Positions 17,397 to 25,388 of a stretch of DNA of 64,000 nucleotides are shown here, piece by piece; positions within the stretch are counted from its first letter, which is position 1, and each line of letters opens with the position of its first letter. Source of the DNA: Alkalihalobacillus sp. FSL W8-0930 (lineage in GTDB: Bacteria > Bacillota > Bacilli > Bacillales > Bacillaceae_D); the NCBI GenBank assembly GCA_037965595.1, contig CP150183.1:3782001-3846000 (forward strand). The letters are read 5' to 3'. Under the pieces are notes generated by a model that saw nothing but the letters and a program-made list of their open reading frames with translations, ran no database searches and was not told the origin of the DNA. A program made the position numbers and the translations under genes.

Positions 17397-18350
17397 TTGA
17401 AAAAAGTTGCAGTTTTAACTAGTGGAGGAGATGCTCCCGGTATGAATGCGGCGATCAGTGCGATCGTACACTCGGCCCAAGTTCATCATATCGACGTGAT
17501 AGGAGTAAAATCAGGTTACACCGGATTACTTAACGGAGATTTTATTCCGTTAACCATACAAGATGTCGAGAATCTAACTTCTACTGGCGGTACGTTCTTA
17601 AAAACCTCACGATGCACTCGTTTCGTAGAGGAGGAAAGTAGAAAGCAAGCGGCGCAGCATTTGAAGAGTCATGGGATCGAACATTTAATTGTTATAGGCG
17701 GGGAAGGCTCCTTAAAGGGTGCAGAGAAGCTACAACAGCTAGGTATACAAGTCATCGGTATCCCTGGCACAATTGATAATGATATCCCCTATACCGATTA
17801 CTCCATTGGCTTTGACACCACACTTAACACCGTTTTAGATTGTATTAGTAAACTAAAAGATACCGATTATTCGCATGACAAAACTACCATTGTTGAGGTG
17901 ATGGGCAGAGCATGCGGTGATCTTGCTTTGCATTCAGCTATTGCCGGAGAAGGAGAAATCATTTCAACCCCTGAGAAGCCACTTAGTTTTCAACAGATTT
18001 CGACTCAATTGGAACAGAAGATCCAAAATGGAAAGCTAAATAATATCATTATCATCACAGAAAAAATGTTTAAGATTAGTGATCTACAAGACCATATCAA
18101 AACACAAACAGGGGTTGAGGTAAGAACTGCTGTTTTAGGGTTTTTACAAAGAGGTGGACGCCCTTCTGCATTTGACCGGATCCTCGCCAGAAAAATGGGG
18201 GTAAAAGCAGTCGAATTATTAGTAAACGGCGCCGGAGGAAAAGCCATTGGTATCCGAGAAAATAAGATTGTGGATATTTGTTTCACTGACGTGATGAAGA
18301 AGCCATCATCTAATGAAGAAAGCTATGACCTGTTAAACCTATTGTTATAA
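17397..18350 (+). CDS. PfkA-like sugar kinase with altered substrate site
   Basis: 317 residues, TTG start after GAGGAGATGG. Group A phosphofructokinase fold that aligns without gaps to Escherichia coli PfkA over residues 1-252. Kept: GGD (10-12), R72, G104 (ATP type), TIDND (125-129), R171, E222, R243, R252. Changed: D103 to E (Mg-ATP), R162 to K and H249 to F (both hold the 6-phosphate of fructose 6-phosphate), R21 to S, R25 to H and R154 to K (allosteric site). It should still bind ATP and have the catalytic aspartate, but probably uses another sugar or sugar phosphate and lacks PEP/ADP control. Last gene of the transketolase operon. Called phosphofructokinase by homology only. Confidence 0.85.
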   Translation: MKKVAVLTSGGDAPGMNAAISAIVHSAQVHHIDVIGVKSGYTGLLNGDFIPLTIQDVENLTSTGGTFLKTSRCTRFVEEESRKQAAQHLKSHGIEHLIVIGGEGSLKGAEKLQQLGIQVIGIPGTIDNDIPYTDYSIGFDTTLNTVLDCISKLKDTDYSHDKTTIVEVMGRACGDLALHSAIAGEGEIISTPEKPLSFQQISTQLEQKIQNGKLNNIIIITEKMFKISDLQDHIKTQTGVEVRTAVLGFLQRGGRPSAFDRILARKMGVKAVELLVNGAGGKAIGIRENKIVDICFTDVMKKPSSNEESYDLLNLLL

Positions 18351-18384
18351 ATGTGACGATCTGGCTCACTTCATCGTAAACTAA

Positions 18385-18421
18385 ACATAAGCCAATGAAT
18401 CTCAGATTCATTGGCTTATGT
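18385..18421. terminator. Bidirectional terminator between the kinase and gntR
   Basis: ACATAAGCCAATGAATCT pairs with AGATTCATTGGCTTATGT around a CTC-like centre, then TTGCTTTATT. It separates the convergent kinase and regulator genes. Confidence 0.75.
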
Positions 18422-18427
18422 ATTGCT

Positions 18428-19126
18428 TTATTCCTTCCAATACCGTGTAAACAAATTGTTCATATGATCTGTCATCATTTGAGCAGCTTCATTTTCATCA
18501 TGGTTCTCGATTGCACGAATAATTGTTTTGTGCTCCTCAAAATTGACCCTTTGATAATCCTCTCTTGTAACAGTCCGATCTCGTATAAACTCCCACATTT
18601 CTTGCTGACGCATCGTCTGACTGATCGTTGACATAAAGTTAACAAAGAGATCATTATGAGTGGCTTTGGCTATTTGATTATGCAGTAGCTCGTCGGTTTC
18701 TGGATTATAGTAACCTTCCTTCGTTTCTACTTCCATAATAGAGATGATTCGTTGTAACTCCTCAATCTCTTGATCTGTCGCTCTCTTTGCTGCGTATCGT
18801 ACAATTAATGGTTCAATATTCATTCTTGCTTCAATAATATCTTCAGGCGTGGTAGCATTTAATATTTGTGAAACGCTACTTTCTTTCTTTTCTTCGATCG
18901 TGTTCACGTAAACGCCTTCACCTTGTCTAGAATAAATATATCCGTTTAACTCTAATGCACTTAACGCTTGTCTAACAGGTACACGACTCACTTCAAATTG
19001 TTCACAGAGCTCTCTCTCAGATGGAAGCTTGTCTCCCACTTGAAAAGCACCTGAAAGAATTTGCGAAAGCATTTGATTATAGATTTGGATATATAGTTTC
19101 TTACTTGTTACTGGATTGAATTTCAT
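18428..19126 (-). CDS. GntR-family regulator, FadR/FCD subfamily
   Basis: 232 residues. N-terminal winged helix, residues 10-75 (LPSERELCEQFEVSRVPVRQALSALELNGYI), followed by an all-helical FCD ligand domain (about 95-225) with the aspartate/histidine residues that bind metal and carboxylate effectors in this subfamily. Located 92 bases downstream of dctM on the same strand, so likely part of the TRAP operon. FadR-type sites follow TNGTNNNACNA; TTGTATGACAA lies in the dctP promoter. It probably represses both the TRAP and transketolase operons until the substrate or an intermediate appears. Confidence 0.9.
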   Translation of the reverse strand: MKFNPVTSKKLYIQIYNQMLSQILSGAFQVGDKLPSERELCEQFEVSRVPVRQALSALELNGYIYSRQGEGVYVNTIEEKKESSVSQILNATTPEDIIEARMNIEPLIVRYAAKRATDQEIEELQRIISIMEVETKEGYYNPETDELLHNQIAKATHNDLFVNFMSTISQTMRQQEMWEFIRDRTVTREDYQRVNFEEHKTIIRAIENHDENEAAQMMTDHMNNLFTRYWKE

Positions 19127-19217
19127 TTAAACCACTTCTCTCCTGTAGTGATTAAGCGTCTTAATTATAACGATTAATGACTTAATCATCAACTTGATCA
19201 GGGAATTAAGAACTACT

Positions 19218-20486
19218 TTATAATAATAGGAGTGTGATGCTCGGGATCAAGGCAATAATGATTAAGCCGAAAAGCATTACAAAGAAGAAAGGAATGCTTG
19301 CCTTGACTAACTGAGGAACACCAATTCCTGATATACTTGAGCCAACGAACAAGTTTACACCTAAAGGCGGTGTGATAAATCCAATTGCGAGCGTAACGAT
19401 CATAATGATACCAAAATGAATAGGGTCCAAGCCAACTTCGATAGCCACTGGCAATAAGATTGGCGTAAAAATGATTACAGCAGCTGATGTATCAATGAAC
19501 AGTCCTATGAATAACAATAATGCGATCAATAAGAATACGATCAACATCGGATCAGTTGACACAGATAAAAATGCATTAGCAATTGTTGATGGAATATCTT
19601 CTAATGTAAGAATCTTTCCAAACGTATTTGCCGTACCAATAATAATTAGAATCGCCACGGAGCTCACGCTCGCATCTGCCATAATTCTTGGCAGTGAACG
19701 AAATGAGATCTCTTTATAAGCGAACAGGCTAATGATTCCTGCATAGACCACAGCAATAACAGCTGCTTCGGTAGGCGTGAAAATCCCCCCGTATATACCT
19801 CCTAAAATGATCACTGGGATCAATAAAGACCACTTTGCAGCATTTAGAGCAGACAACAGCTTTTTAAAAGAGAAAGCTTCACTACTTCCATGGTAGCCTT
19901 TCTTCTTTGAGTAGATGTAACTCCAAATCATTAACAGGATTCCAATTAGGATTCCAGGAAGAACGCCTCCTAAGAAGAGATCCCCTATCGATTGGTTTCC
20001 TGAGATACCATACAGAACCATCGGTATGCTCGGTGGTAGGATAATTCCCAATGAACCAGCAGTCACAATGATGGCTGTAGCAAATTTCTTATCGTAGCCC
20101 TGTGCAACCATTGCGGGAATCATAATACCCCCTACAGCTGCAACCGTCGCCGGACCAGACCCAGATATGGCCGCAAAAAACATACATGTGATAACCGCAG
20201 CAATTGCAAAGCCTCCAGTGACCCTACCTACCATGACATTCGCTAAATCAAATAATCGATTCGAGATTCCTCCTTTACCCATTATTTCGCCAGCAAGGAT
20301 AAAGAATGGGATCGCTAACAACGCAAAGTTATCTGTAGAAGTAATAAGCCCTTGAACTAAAAAGGACATCGAAATATTAGGAGAAACCAGCGCCGTTAAT
20401 AAACCAGAAAGCCCTAACGCAATTCCGATTGGTACTGATAAAATCATCAGGATAAAGAAACTAGCAAATAAAACAAATGTAGTCAT
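19218..20486 (-). CDS. dctM: TRAP transporter large permease (DctM)
   Basis: 422 residues, about twelve membrane helices, with the conserved stretches GSGPATVAAVGGIMIPAM, TAGSLGIILPPSIPMVLYG and the C-terminal TPPLGVNLF. It forms the Na+-driven translocation channel with DctQ. Third gene of the dctP-dctQ-dctM order, 38 bases after dctQ. Confidence 0.93.
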   Translation of the reverse strand: MTTFVLFASFFILMILSVPIGIALGLSGLLTALVSPNISMSFLVQGLITSTDNFALLAIPFFILAGEIMGKGGISNRLFDLANVMVGRVTGGFAIAAVITCMFFAAISGSGPATVAAVGGIMIPAMVAQGYDKKFATAIIVTAGSLGIILPPSIPMVLYGISGNQSIGDLFLGGVLPGILIGILLMIWSYIYSKKKGYHGSSEAFSFKKLLSALNAAKWSLLIPVIILGGIYGGIFTPTEAAVIAVVYAGIISLFAYKEISFRSLPRIMADASVSSVAILIIIGTANTFGKILTLEDIPSTIANAFLSVSTDPMLIVFLLIALLLFIGLFIDTSAAVIIFTPILLPVAIEVGLDPIHFGIIMIVTLAIGFITPPLGVNLFVGSSISGIGVPQLVKASIPFFFVMLFGLIIIALIPSITLLLL

Positions 20487-20524
20487 ACGCTATACCTCTT
20501 CTCGTTCGTTCTCGTTCATTATGA

Positions 20525-20989
20525 TTAGAGAGCCTTAATTTGAATCGTAATATTCTGTATCAGTCGTATCGCAGTTAAAAACATTCCGATTACTGGCGCC
20601 AAATAAACCCAGAAAAATGGAATTTGAAGCGCTGCCGAGCTTCTCGACACATTGCCTAATATCTTAATACCGTGGTATGTAATGAGCACCGCAAAAATTA
20701 AGAACAAGACGTTTGCAATAATGCCAAGTAGCGTTTCTCCTTTTTTCTTAAATAGAAGCTTAAATGCATCAACGCCTAGATGTCTGTTGTACTTAACCCC
20801 TGCACTTACACCCACATAAATAAACCAAACGAATACAAATCTCGCAATCTCTTCTGACCAAGAGATAGGAGCATCAAAGATATAACGCATAAATACCTGA
20901 GCAAAGATCATAATGACTAAAAATCCACTTAATATAATAAGCATGTACTCTTCTAAATACTTATCCATCCATTTAATGGTCATTTTCAT
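20525..20989 (-). CDS. dctQ: TRAP transporter small permease (DctQ)
   Basis: 154 residues with four membrane helices and the family signature FMRYIFDAPISWSEEIARF near residue 30, then HLGVDAF. Partner of DctM. Only two bases separate it from dctP. Confidence 0.92.
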   Translation of the reverse strand: MKMTIKWMDKYLEEYMLIILSGFLVIMIFAQVFMRYIFDAPISWSEEIARFVFVWFIYVGVSAGVKYNRHLGVDAFKLLFKKKGETLLGIIANVLFLIFAVLITYHGIKILGNVSRSSAALQIPFFWVYLAPVIGMFLTAIRLIQNITIQIKAL

Positions 20990-20991
20990 GA

Positions 20992-22008
20992 TTAATCATC
21001 CAATTCCTCTTCATGATTTTGTATTGCATCTAAGACCGAATCAATAAGTGCATCTCCAAATATCGTACGATAATTGTCATATACAACTTCTACTTTCTCG
21101 CTAAATAGTTCTTGATCTGGTTCAATAATAGTCATGCCTGCTTCCTTTAATTCATTCAATATAACGCTTTCATTTTCATCAGTTAACGTTCGGTGAAAAT
21201 CAGCAGCCTCATGCGCACTTGATTCAATAATGTCTTGCTGTTCCTTCGTTAAGGAATGCCAAAACTCGTCACTTATTGCAGCAGGCAAAGGCATATATTG
21301 ATGAGACGTTAAGATAAGATGGCTCTGAACTTCGTTAAATCGACTCGCATAGATTGTTGACAGTGGGTTCTCTTGCGCATCAACTGTTCCTTGTTGTAAT
21401 GCCATATAAAGCTCACCGAATGCCATAGGTGTTGGTCCAGCTCCCAGCGCTTCAAACGTTTGAAGGAACATAGGGATCTCAGGTGTTCTGATCTTTAAAC
21501 CACGTAAGTCAGCAGGCTCATTGATTGGTTTGTCTGATGTGATATGTCTAAAACCGTTTTCAAAGTATGAGAGAATTCGAATATTATAGTCTAGTAGCGG
21601 TTCTGCGACTTCTTGACCAATTTCCCCATCCAGAATACTCCATGCCTGTTCCTTTGAATCAAACAAGTAAGGAAGCTCGAACACACTAATTCTCTCGTCA
21701 AATTGACTAAATGATGAAGCGACTACCATTTGAAGATTATTGAATGAAAGACTTTCTATCATGGCTGCCTCTGACCCTAATTGTTCATTAGGATAGATCA
21801 ACACTTCTATGGAACCATTCGATTTTTCTTCAACTAAATCCTTAAAATGTAGAATCGCCTTATGACGATCATTTGACTCTGCTGAGCCATGACCTAATCG
21901 AATGATAACTTGCTCATTAGAGTCATCGCTTGAGAAAACGGTTACTGAAAACAATACACATGAGCATAGAATGATACTGACTATAAGTATATTTCTAAAT
22001 ATCTTCAT
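20992..22008 (-). CDS. dctP: TRAP transporter substrate-binding protein (DctP)
   Basis: 338 residues with an N-terminal hydrophobic signal segment (about 5-27) ending SVTVFSSD, so secreted or membrane-anchored. DctP family: RLGHGSAESNDRHKA, then NEPADLRGLKIRTPEIP, where the arginine (near residue 175) is the residue that usually salt-bridges the substrate carboxylate, and MAFGELYMALQQGTVDAQENP. It therefore most likely binds an organic acid, such as a sugar acid, but a sulfonate or other acid cannot be excluded. Promoter and operator lie at 22084-22146. Confidence 0.92.
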   Translation of the reverse strand: MKIFRNILIVSIILCSCVLFSVTVFSSDDSNEQVIIRLGHGSAESNDRHKAILHFKDLVEEKSNGSIEVLIYPNEQLGSEAAMIESLSFNNLQMVVASSFSQFDERISVFELPYLFDSKEQAWSILDGEIGQEVAEPLLDYNIRILSYFENGFRHITSDKPINEPADLRGLKIRTPEIPMFLQTFEALGAGPTPMAFGELYMALQQGTVDAQENPLSTIYASRFNEVQSHLILTSHQYMPLPAAISDEFWHSLTKEQQDIIESSAHEAADFHRTLTDENESVILNELKEAGMTIIEPDQELFSEKVEVVYDNYRTIFGDALIDSVLDAIQNHEEELDD

Positions 22009-22083
22009 TCATCTTCACTCTCCCACTAATTAATTCATCCAATGTAAACGCTGACATATTTGAATAAGATCATCTCTCATAAG

Positions 22084-22146
22084 ATGTATACTTGTATGAC
22101 AAGTAGGTATGGTACATAGTATACATATTAAATAAAACGCTGTCCA
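22084..22146 (-). promoter_or_regulatory. dctPQM promoter with GntR-type operators
   Basis: Minus strand: -35 TGGACA (22146-22141), 17-bp spacer, -10 TATACT (22123-22118). Inverted arms AGTATACAT (22118-22126) and ATGTATACT (22084-22092) bracket TTGTATGACAA (22092-22103), which fits the FadR-family pattern TNGTNNNACNA. The layout mirrors the transketolase promoter, where the GTATAC arm also covers the -10. Confidence 0.65.
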
Positions 22147-22208
22147 TAATAAAATTTACAATAGATTTCCTCATAGTAGAAGGATCAATACTCACAACTT
22201 CACTTGAT

Positions 22209-22240
22209 CATACTTGTATGTTATGATACTTTGTATACAA
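22209..22240. promoter_or_regulatory. Second GntR-type operator cluster
   Basis: CATACTTGTATG (22209-22220) and the perfect palindrome TTGTATACAA (22231-22240) lie about 90 bp upstream of the dctP -35. They could be a second site for looping, or control an unseen transcript running right toward the hairpin at 22287-22323. The rest of the 22009-22439 gap holds nothing else I can name. Confidence 0.45.
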
Positions 22241-22286
22241 GCTATTTGAAATTCCTCCTGACAAAGTTTTTTCAAATGGCACATTG

Positions 22287-22323
22287 TTAATCCCCATGAT
22301 GAAAACGCCATCATGGGGATTAA
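22287..22323. terminator. Strong isolated hairpin, possible orphan terminator
   Basis: Perfect 15-bp arms TTAATCCCCATGATG (22287-22301) and CATCATGGGGATTAA (22309-22323) with a 7-base loop, followed on the plus strand by TTGTTGT. No annotated gene ends here; the T run is weak on either side. Confidence 0.4.
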
Positions 22324-22439
22324 TTGTTGTAGCTTTCGTTATGTAATGAGACGATACTACTCACTTAATTTGTAAAAATAATTGGGTAATAGGTTTGCTG
22401 ACTCTATAATGAAGAGAGTAATGATGGGAGGTCCCATGT

Positions 22440-23042
22440 ATGGTGTGTGATTCACCTGACTTAAATGATTACGTTATTGAGTTGCCTGAAATAGATATGA
22501 ACCATCCATTTATTAGAAAGAAAAGTGCTGAACTATTTTCTTCTGCAAACAATGAAGTCGAAAAAGTGAAGCTGGCTTTTCACTTCGTCCGTGACGAGAT
22601 CGCGCATTCATGGGATATACAAAGCAAAAGAATCACCTGCGAAGCATCAGATGCTCTGACACACAAAGAAGGCATATGTTATGCAAAATCAAATCTTCTC
22701 GCCGCTTTACTTCGCTCACAAGGTATACCAACAGGCTTTTGTTATCAACGCTTGATGCTGTTTGATACTCCAGCTGGTGGGTACTGTATACATGCATTAA
22801 ATGCTGTTTATTTAACCTCTTTCGATCGATGGATACGATTAGATGCTAGAGGAAACAAGAAAGGAATTGATGCACAGTTTTCGATGATAGAGGAGAAGTT
22901 GGCGTTTACTGTTAATGAATCTCTTAATGAGAAGGATTACCCAATTATTTATTCCAAGCCACATCCAAAAACATTGGCCGTCTTAAGAGAGCAAACCAAT
23001 GCGTTGGATATGTATAAGAAGTATTTACCTGATTCATTGTGA
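22440..23042 (+). CDS. Transglutaminase-like cysteine protease/peptidase domain protein
   Basis: 200 residues, cytoplasmic (no signal peptide). Catalytic triad of the transglutaminase-like fold: cysteine at residue 80 in EGICYAKSNLLAALLR, histidine in GYCIHALNAVYL (near 117), aspartate in RWIRLDARGNKKG (near 135). The family includes amidases and peptidases; the substrate is unknown. GGGAGG precedes the ATG. It stands alone, convergent with the M23 gene. Confidence 0.82.
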   Translation: MVCDSPDLNDYVIELPEIDMNHPFIRKKSAELFSSANNEVEKVKLAFHFVRDEIAHSWDIQSKRITCEASDALTHKEGICYAKSNLLAALLRSQGIPTGFCYQRLMLFDTPAGGYCIHALNAVYLTSFDRWIRLDARGNKKGIDAQFSMIEEKLAFTVNESLNEKDYPIIYSKPHPKTLAVLREQTNALDMYKKYLPDSL

Positions 23043-23063
23043 TGGGTTAATGAATTTATAACC

Positions 23064-23912
23064 TCAAACAAAATCTCCTTTTATCGGTTCATCGTGCGCG
23101 AATGTAATACGGATGGATTCAGCCTTGTTGATATCATAGGAGTTCATTACTTGAAAATGAATATGAGGCTCTGTTGAGTTTCCAGAATTCCCACATTTCC
23201 CAAGATACTGTCCCTTTTTCACTTGATCACCTTCTTTTACACTAATGGACTCTTTTTTAAAGTGAGCGATTAAACTGTATTCCTGATGTTCATGTTCAAT
23301 AACAATAAAGTTACCAAGTACATTTTCTTTGTCTACTTGTCCTGGTTCGTTATCAATCATGTTGTTTTGGATCGTCATAACCGTGCCGTCTGCCGGAGAA
23401 ACGATAGGACGGTCAAAAGCGTAGTAATCTGAATTCCTAAGGCCCTCGTTCTTACATGTAGAATGGTTGTTTAACTGTACTAAATCATACGCATAACGTT
23501 GACTCGTTAATTCATAATGATAATTAATGAACACATTGCTGCCACCCCAGAAGACAAACCACTCGCTACTAATGGGCATGATATACTCATTTTTTGTATA
23601 TGTACGATCATATGTAGGATATACGTTATATGGAGAGAGTAAAAACCCGACGATTTGATTGCTAGAATCAAAATAAACATTAACTGCTTTTCTTTCCAGG
23701 TTATCTATCCAAACATATTGTGTTACTTGATCGGGATTTAAACATGTATGAAGTAGCTTATATTCCTCTACACCTTTATTAAAGTCTTTCCCTAAATCAC
23801 AAAATTGTTCTAAAGTAACTAGTTGTTTAAACTCATCTGAAGTCGTATGATAAATCTTTTCGTATTCCCCTTCATACCAGCTTGCTATGAAATCTTCTTG
23901 ATTTATGGTCAT
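23064..23912 (-). CDS. M23-family metallopeptidase with N-terminal DUF3887-like domain
   Basis: 282 residues. Residues 1-100 look like a DUF3887-type alpha/beta domain (FIASWYEGEYEKIYHTTSDEFKQLVTLEQF...VYFDSSNQIVGF), and 125-282 form an M23/LytM peptidase (PADGTVMTIQNN, GNFIVIEHEHQEYSLIAHF, VKKGQYLGKCGNSGNSTEPHIHFQV). The usual first zinc site HxxxD appears as HYELTSQRYAYD. No signal peptide or membrane segment is visible, which is unusual for a cell-wall hydrolase; it may stay inside or act on another peptide. Confidence 0.75.
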   Translation of the reverse strand: MTINQEDFIASWYEGEYEKIYHTTSDEFKQLVTLEQFCDLGKDFNKGVEEYKLLHTCLNPDQVTQYVWIDNLERKAVNVYFDSSNQIVGFLLSPYNVYPTYDRTYTKNEYIMPISSEWFVFWGGSNVFINYHYELTSQRYAYDLVQLNNHSTCKNEGLRNSDYYAFDRPIVSPADGTVMTIQNNMIDNEPGQVDKENVLGNFIVIEHEHQEYSLIAHFKKESISVKEGDQVKKGQYLGKCGNSGNSTEPHIHFQVMNSYDINKAESIRITFAHDEPIKGDFV

Positions 23913-23937
23913 ATCGTCTCCTCCAATAACATGTCAT

Positions 23938-24243
23938 TTATTCAACCACTTTCTTCAACCCTTCAATCATACGCGGCAAATAACTTTGATCAAGCTGAAA
24001 TTCAAAGGTAAGCTGATTCTCTACACTTGGCAGCTCCTGGATTGTTCCCTCCACGTGCAGTTGTCCGAGTGTTTGGGTAATCACCTTAAGGAATAACGAG
24101 TTATCCCGATTCGTTAAGACAACTGTTCCCTTTAATTCACGATGCATTTGCTTCAGTCCCTGGTACCATTGTTGAATAGTCGAAGAAGGAATGTAGATCT
24201 CTGCATTTTGTACACTGTAATGACCACTTTGAACTGCAACCAC
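23938..24243 (-). CDS. WapI/DUF6228-like small protein; start codon unclear
   Basis: 101 residues if counted from the GTG at 24243. The frame stays open and protein-like upstream (LLGDHHHFIKLAIPPLKGEE) to 24336, but contains no ATG, GTG or TTG there. A GGAG site precedes an ATC/ATA pair at 24336-24331, and the ATA would overlap the flavodoxin stop as ATAG. So either a near-cognate start is used or the start has been lost. The content (NAEIYIPSSTIQQW, FEFQLDQSYLPRMIEGLKKVV) is reminiscent of WapI-type immunity or DUF6228 proteins, with low certainty. Confidence 0.5.
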   Translation of the reverse strand: MVAVQSGHYSVQNAEIYIPSSTIQQWYQGLKQMHRELKGTVVLTNRDNSLFLKVITQTLGQLHVEGTIQELPSVENQLTFEFQLDQSYLPRMIEGLKKVVE

Positions 24244-24329
24244 ACAAACAATCTCTTCCTCCCCTTTTAATGGAGGGATGGCTAGTTTAATAAAATGGTG
24301 ATGATCTCCAAGTAGAACATGTTCACTGT

Positions 24330-24893
24330 CTATGATTCATTCTCCGTTCTTTGCTTAAGTACTTCTCCAAGCTCACGCGCTTCTTCTAAAGCCCTATGAT
24401 CCATTAAGATATCATTAGGTTTTGCACCTTCACCTAAAAGAAATCCCTTGTAGTTTAACCCAATGAATCCACAGATGTAATTAAATTGTTGAACGAGAGG
24501 TAGGCCTTTCTCTCGAGGATTATCTCCACCAACTGCGATGATATACGCATCTTTTTCACTCATTCGCTCCTTGAAATTTGGATAGCGCTCGTCACGTACA
24601 GCTTGAGACCAACGATCAACAAATCGCTTCATCACACTAGTCATCCCGTACCAATAAATCGGCGTTGCAAAAAGTAAGACATCACACTCGAGCACTTGAT
24701 CAATGATGGTATTGTACTCATCCTCTACCGGTGAAAAACCATTCGCATCGTGGCGTTGGTCTGTAATATCCTTGAATTGATAGTCTAGTAGATTGATTCT
24801 CGTTACATTCGGAAGCTCTTTAACAACCTCCTCCGCTAACCGTACTGTATTCCCATTCGCCCGCGTGCTCCCATAAATGACACCAACCTTCAT
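24330..24893 (-). CDS. Flavodoxin-family NAD(P)H-dependent FMN reductase
   Basis: 187 residues from the ATG at 24893 (GGGGTGATGAA site); the longer frame up to 24947 lacks a site. Flavodoxin-like fold: VGVIYGSTRANGNTVRLAEEV is the FMN phosphate loop, ATPIYWYGMTSVMKRFVDRW binds the flavin ring, and AVGGDNPREKGL follows. Likely a quinone, azo or nitro compound reductase. The next gene begins at or overlaps its stop. Confidence 0.87.
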   Translation of the reverse strand: MKVGVIYGSTRANGNTVRLAEEVVKELPNVTRINLLDYQFKDITDQRHDANGFSPVEDEYNTIIDQVLECDVLLFATPIYWYGMTSVMKRFVDRWSQAVRDERYPNFKERMSEKDAYIIAVGGDNPREKGLPLVQQFNYICGFIGLNYKGFLLGEGAKPNDILMDHRALEEARELGEVLKQRTENES

Positions 24894-25094
24894 TTCATCA
24901 CCCCACGTGAAAAATATAAAATTTGTCGAAAAACGGAAGATGACCAACTTTATCTAAATTACATCATAAATTAATTGTAAGGGTATGTGGGATTTAGTTC
25001 CAATGTTTCAACTTAGATATTGTATTGTATTTTTACATTATATGTTTGACGAATGTCTAATACTCTTTATTTAGAGCGGGGCGTCTGGCGTCTT

Positions 25095-25328
25095 CTTGGT
25101 AAGGAGGCGTTGTTCTTGATTGGTCGGCCTTTCTTCTTGCTTCTCCCCCCGAGGTTCTTGCTAAACGGACTCCGTTCTTGGTATCCTCCACGTTCTCCTT
25201 GCTATCAGCACCTGTTTCTTAATTGAACCCGCTCCAGGCTTGGTGCACACGTCGTTTTTCTTGCTAACGCTTCTTTCTCCTTACTTAATTCTGCTAACTT
25301 CTTGGTATCCCTCGCTCTCTTCTTACTA
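25095..25328. repeat. Degenerate array of 12 CTTGSTA-like units phased at 20-21 bp
   Basis: A 7-base unit close to CTTGSTA recurs at 25095, 25115, 25136, 25157, 25177, 25198, 25218, 25239, 25260, 25280, 25301 and 25322, so every step is 20 or 21 bp. The forms are CTTGGTA, CTTGCTA, CTTGATT, CTTGCTT, CTTAATT, CTTGGTG, CTTACTT and CTTACTA, usually preceded by TT or C. The 13-14 bases between units are unrelated to each other. The step equals two turns of B-DNA. The mixed 20/21 spacing rules out a repeated peptide. The rest of the 24894-25345 gap holds nothing else recognisable. Confidence 0.75.
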
Positions 25329-25345
25329 ACCCGCCCGACTGCCCA

Positions 25346-25381
25346 CAAAAAAACTAGAAATCACCTAATGATTTCTAGTTT
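25346..25381 (-). terminator. Terminator of the amidohydrolase operon
   Basis: AAACTAGAAATCA pairs with TGATTTCTAGTTT around a 5-base loop; on the minus strand TTTTTGTGGG follows. Confidence 0.85.
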
Positions 25382-25388
25382 CTATCAC

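Noticed and set aside
25095-25328. Possible CRISPR array
   Set aside because: Only 7 bases are conserved per unit and the period is 20-21 bp; CRISPR repeats are 23 bases or longer with 28-40 base spacers, and no cas genes are near.
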